The translations under genes were made by a program, and so were the position numbers. The notes below the pieces were generated by a model. It ran no database searches. It had not been told where the DNA came from and saw only the letters and a list, made by a program, of their open reading frames with translations. This document shows positions 14,484 to 15,912 of a stretch of DNA of 15,912 nucleotides, one piece after another (position 1 is the first letter of the stretch; each line of letters opens with the position of its first letter). Source of the stretch: Desulfoprunum sp. (GTDB lineage Bacteria > Desulfobacterota > Desulfobulbia > Desulfobulbales > Desulfocapsaceae); NCBI GenBank assembly GCA_030696435.1, contig JAUYSF010000425.1, forward strand, positions 1 to 15,912, written 5' to 3'.

Positions 14484-15605
14484 ATGAAACGAACCTTTTG
14501 CCTGCTGATAGCCCTCATCCTGACCGGCCCTTTTCTTTTCGAGATAGCCCATGCCGCACGGATCAAGGATCTGGCCAAACTGAACAGCGTCCGCAATAAC
14601 CAGCTCATCGGCTACGGTCTCATCATCGGACTGGACGGTACGGGTGATGATATGAAGAAATCCCGCTTCACCCTGCAATCCGTCTACAACATGATGGTCA
14701 GAAACGGCATCACCATCGACCCCAAGGATATTGACAGCATCAAGGTCAAAAACGTGGCGGCTGTCATGGTAACGGCCGTCCTACCGCCCTTTGCCAAATC
14801 GGGATCAACGATTGATGTCGCGGTCTCATCGATCGGCGACTCAAAAAATCTGGCAGGCGGCACCCTGATCATGACTCCGCTCAAAGGCGCCGACGGCCAG
14901 GTCTACGCCGTAGCCCAAGGGCCTATCACCCTGGGGGCTTTCTCCTTTGGCGGCAAGGCGGCCAAGGCCCAGAAAAATCACCCGACCGTCGGCCGTATCG
15001 CCGGCGGGGCGATCATTGAGAACTCCGTCCCCGTTGACCTCGGTGGCGACGGCAGCCTCACCTACCAGCTTGATGACGCCGATTTCACCACCGCCGCCAA
15101 CATGGCCAAGGTCATCAACGCCCATTTTGGCGACAAGACGGCAAGCCCCACCGATTCCGGCACTGTCACCATCGCTATTCCAAAAGACAGCAAAGATGAT
15201 ATCGTCAACTTCATCGCCTCTGTCGAAGGTCTTGATGTCGATGCCGACACCTCAGCCAAAGTGGTAGTCAATGAGCGCACCGGTACCATCGTCATGGGCA
15301 AGGATGTCAAACTCTCCACCGTCGCAGTCTCCCACGGCAATCTGAGCCTTATCATCCGAGAATCGGCCGATGTCATACAGCCCAATCCTCTTGCCGAAGG
15401 CGAAACGGTTGTGGTCCCGAAAACCGAGATGGCCGTTATCGAGGATGAAGGCCAGCTCGTTGTCCTCAATCTGCCAAAGGGAGTCAGCATCGGCGAAATC
15501 GCCAATGCCCTGAATGCCATCGGCGCCACGCCGCGTGATCTCATAGCCATCTTCCAGGCCATCAAGGCCTCGGGCTCCATGCACGGGGAACTGGTCATAC
15601 TCTGA
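14484..15605 (+). CDS. flgI: Flagellar P-ring protein FlgI
   Basis: FlgI polymerises into the periplasmic P ring around the rod. From the ATG at 14484 it has 373 residues, with a Sec signal (about 1-24, ending EIAHA) cleaved before ARIKDLAKL. Conserved segments are NQLIGYGLIIGLDGTGDD, TLQSVYNMMVRNGITIDP, VKNVAAVMVTAVLPPFAKSG and TIDVAVSSIGDSKNLAGGTL. They are followed by LIMTPLKGADGQVYAVAQGP, VNERTGTIVMGKDVKLSTVA, VVVPKTEMAV, and the ending NALNAIGATPRDLIAIFQAI with KASGSMHGELVIL. The match runs to the last residue, so the gene is complete. It lies 47 bases after flgH, downstream of its chaperone gene flgA. Confidence 0.97.
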   Translation: MKRTFCLLIALILTGPFLFEIAHAARIKDLAKLNSVRNNQLIGYGLIIGLDGTGDDMKKSRFTLQSVYNMMVRNGITIDPKDIDSIKVKNVAAVMVTAVLPPFAKSGSTIDVAVSSIGDSKNLAGGTLIMTPLKGADGQVYAVAQGPITLGAFSFGGKAAKAQKNHPTVGRIAGGAIIENSVPVDLGGDGSLTYQLDDADFTTAANMAKVINAHFGDKTASPTDSGTVTIAIPKDSKDDIVNFIASVEGLDVDADTSAKVVVNERTGTIVMGKDVKLSTVAVSHGNLSLIIRESADVIQPNPLAEGETVVVPKTEMAVIEDEGQLVVLNLPKGVSIGEIANALNAIGATPRDLIAIFQAIKASGSMHGELVIL

Positions 15606-15630
15606 TAGAAAAACACCTGAGGACAGAAAA

Positions 15631-15912
15631 ATGGACTATAAAATTGATCCCCGGATGATCATCGGCAACGCCACCAGCAAGGCCTCTACACAAAACAGGA
15701 ACGAACGGGATCTCAAATCCCTGCGAGAATCAAGCCGGGAACTGGAGACCCTGTTTATTAATGAGATGTTTAAGGCCATGCGCAAGGCCGTGCCGGATGG
15801 CGGACTGATTGAAAAGGATTCCGGCTCTGAGATGTACCAGGAGATGCTCGATGGCGAAACAGCCAAGGCTGCCGCCAGCGGCAAAGGTCTGGGACTGGGA
15901 CAGGCAATGTTC
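15631..15912 (+). CDS. flgJ: Flagellar rod-binding protein FlgJ (3' partial)
   Basis: FlgJ helps rod assembly across the periplasm. Only the first 94 residues are in the window, and the frame is still open at the last base. Residues about 36-94 are the rod-binding domain: ELETLFINEMFKAMRKAVP, then SEMYQEMLDGETAKAAASG and GLGLGQAMF. In many bacteria the gene ends soon after this point, as a single-domain protein; in others a peptidoglycan hydrolase domain follows. The window cannot decide between them. TGAGGA at 15618-15623 lies 7 bases before the ATG. The gene starts 25 bases after flgI. Confidence 0.92.
   Translation, partial: MDYKIDPRMIIGNATSKASTQNRNERDLKSLRESSRELETLFINEMFKAMRKAVPDGGLIEKDSGSEMYQEMLDGETAKAAASGKGLGLGQAMF

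Overview
The window is one block of flagellar genes, all on the + strand, packed head to tail. It comes from a motile Gram-negative bacterium: flgH and flgI encode the L and P rings that need an outer membrane and periplasm. The gene order is fliL-M-N-O-P-Q-R, flhB-flhA-flhF-flhG-fliA, a small membrane gene, then flgF-G-A-H-I-J. With the moderately GC-rich composition and protein character, this suggests a Desulfobacterota (Desulfobulbales-like) member. That assignment is inference from gene order and recollection, not from a search. FlhF and FlhG together suggest a polar flagellum whose site and number are controlled.

Layout. 1-1877: fliL (5' end missing), fliM and fliN, for the stator-associated protein and the C-ring switch. 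1883-5485: fliO, fliP, fliQ, fliR and flhB, for the export gate and its substrate-specificity switch. 5488-7584: flhA, the large export-gate protein. 7574-9797: flhF and flhG, the SRP-type GTPase and its MinD-like partner. 9801-10532: fliA (sigma-28). 10544-10963: a small membrane-anchored DUF2802-like protein. 11208-12797: flgF and flgG, the rod proteins. 12797-15605: flgA, flgH and flgI, the P-ring chaperone and the two rings. 15631 to the end: the start of flgJ. Most junctions overlap or are only a few bases long, so translational coupling is likely. No RNA gene, CRISPR array, transposase or integrase was seen.

Three places break this packing. Two are filled by copies of one ~130-bp non-coding repeat, at 3066-3195 between fliP and fliQ and at 10973-11103 between the DUF2802-like gene and flgF. 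Each copy has ~22-bp imperfect terminal inverted repeats and a small central GTAC hairpin, like a MITE or structured intergenic element. The third gap, 4264-4417 between fliR and flhB, holds nothing I recognise. A sigma-28-like promoter sits between repeat copy 2 and flgF, which would make the rod/ring genes a FliA-responsive unit.

The machinery itself looks complete and ordinary for its class. I do not see a new enzymatic or defence system. The items most worth a second look are the repeat pair, the possible sigma-28 promoter, the non-canonical loop in FliM where GGxG is expected, and the DUF2802-like gene next to fliA.
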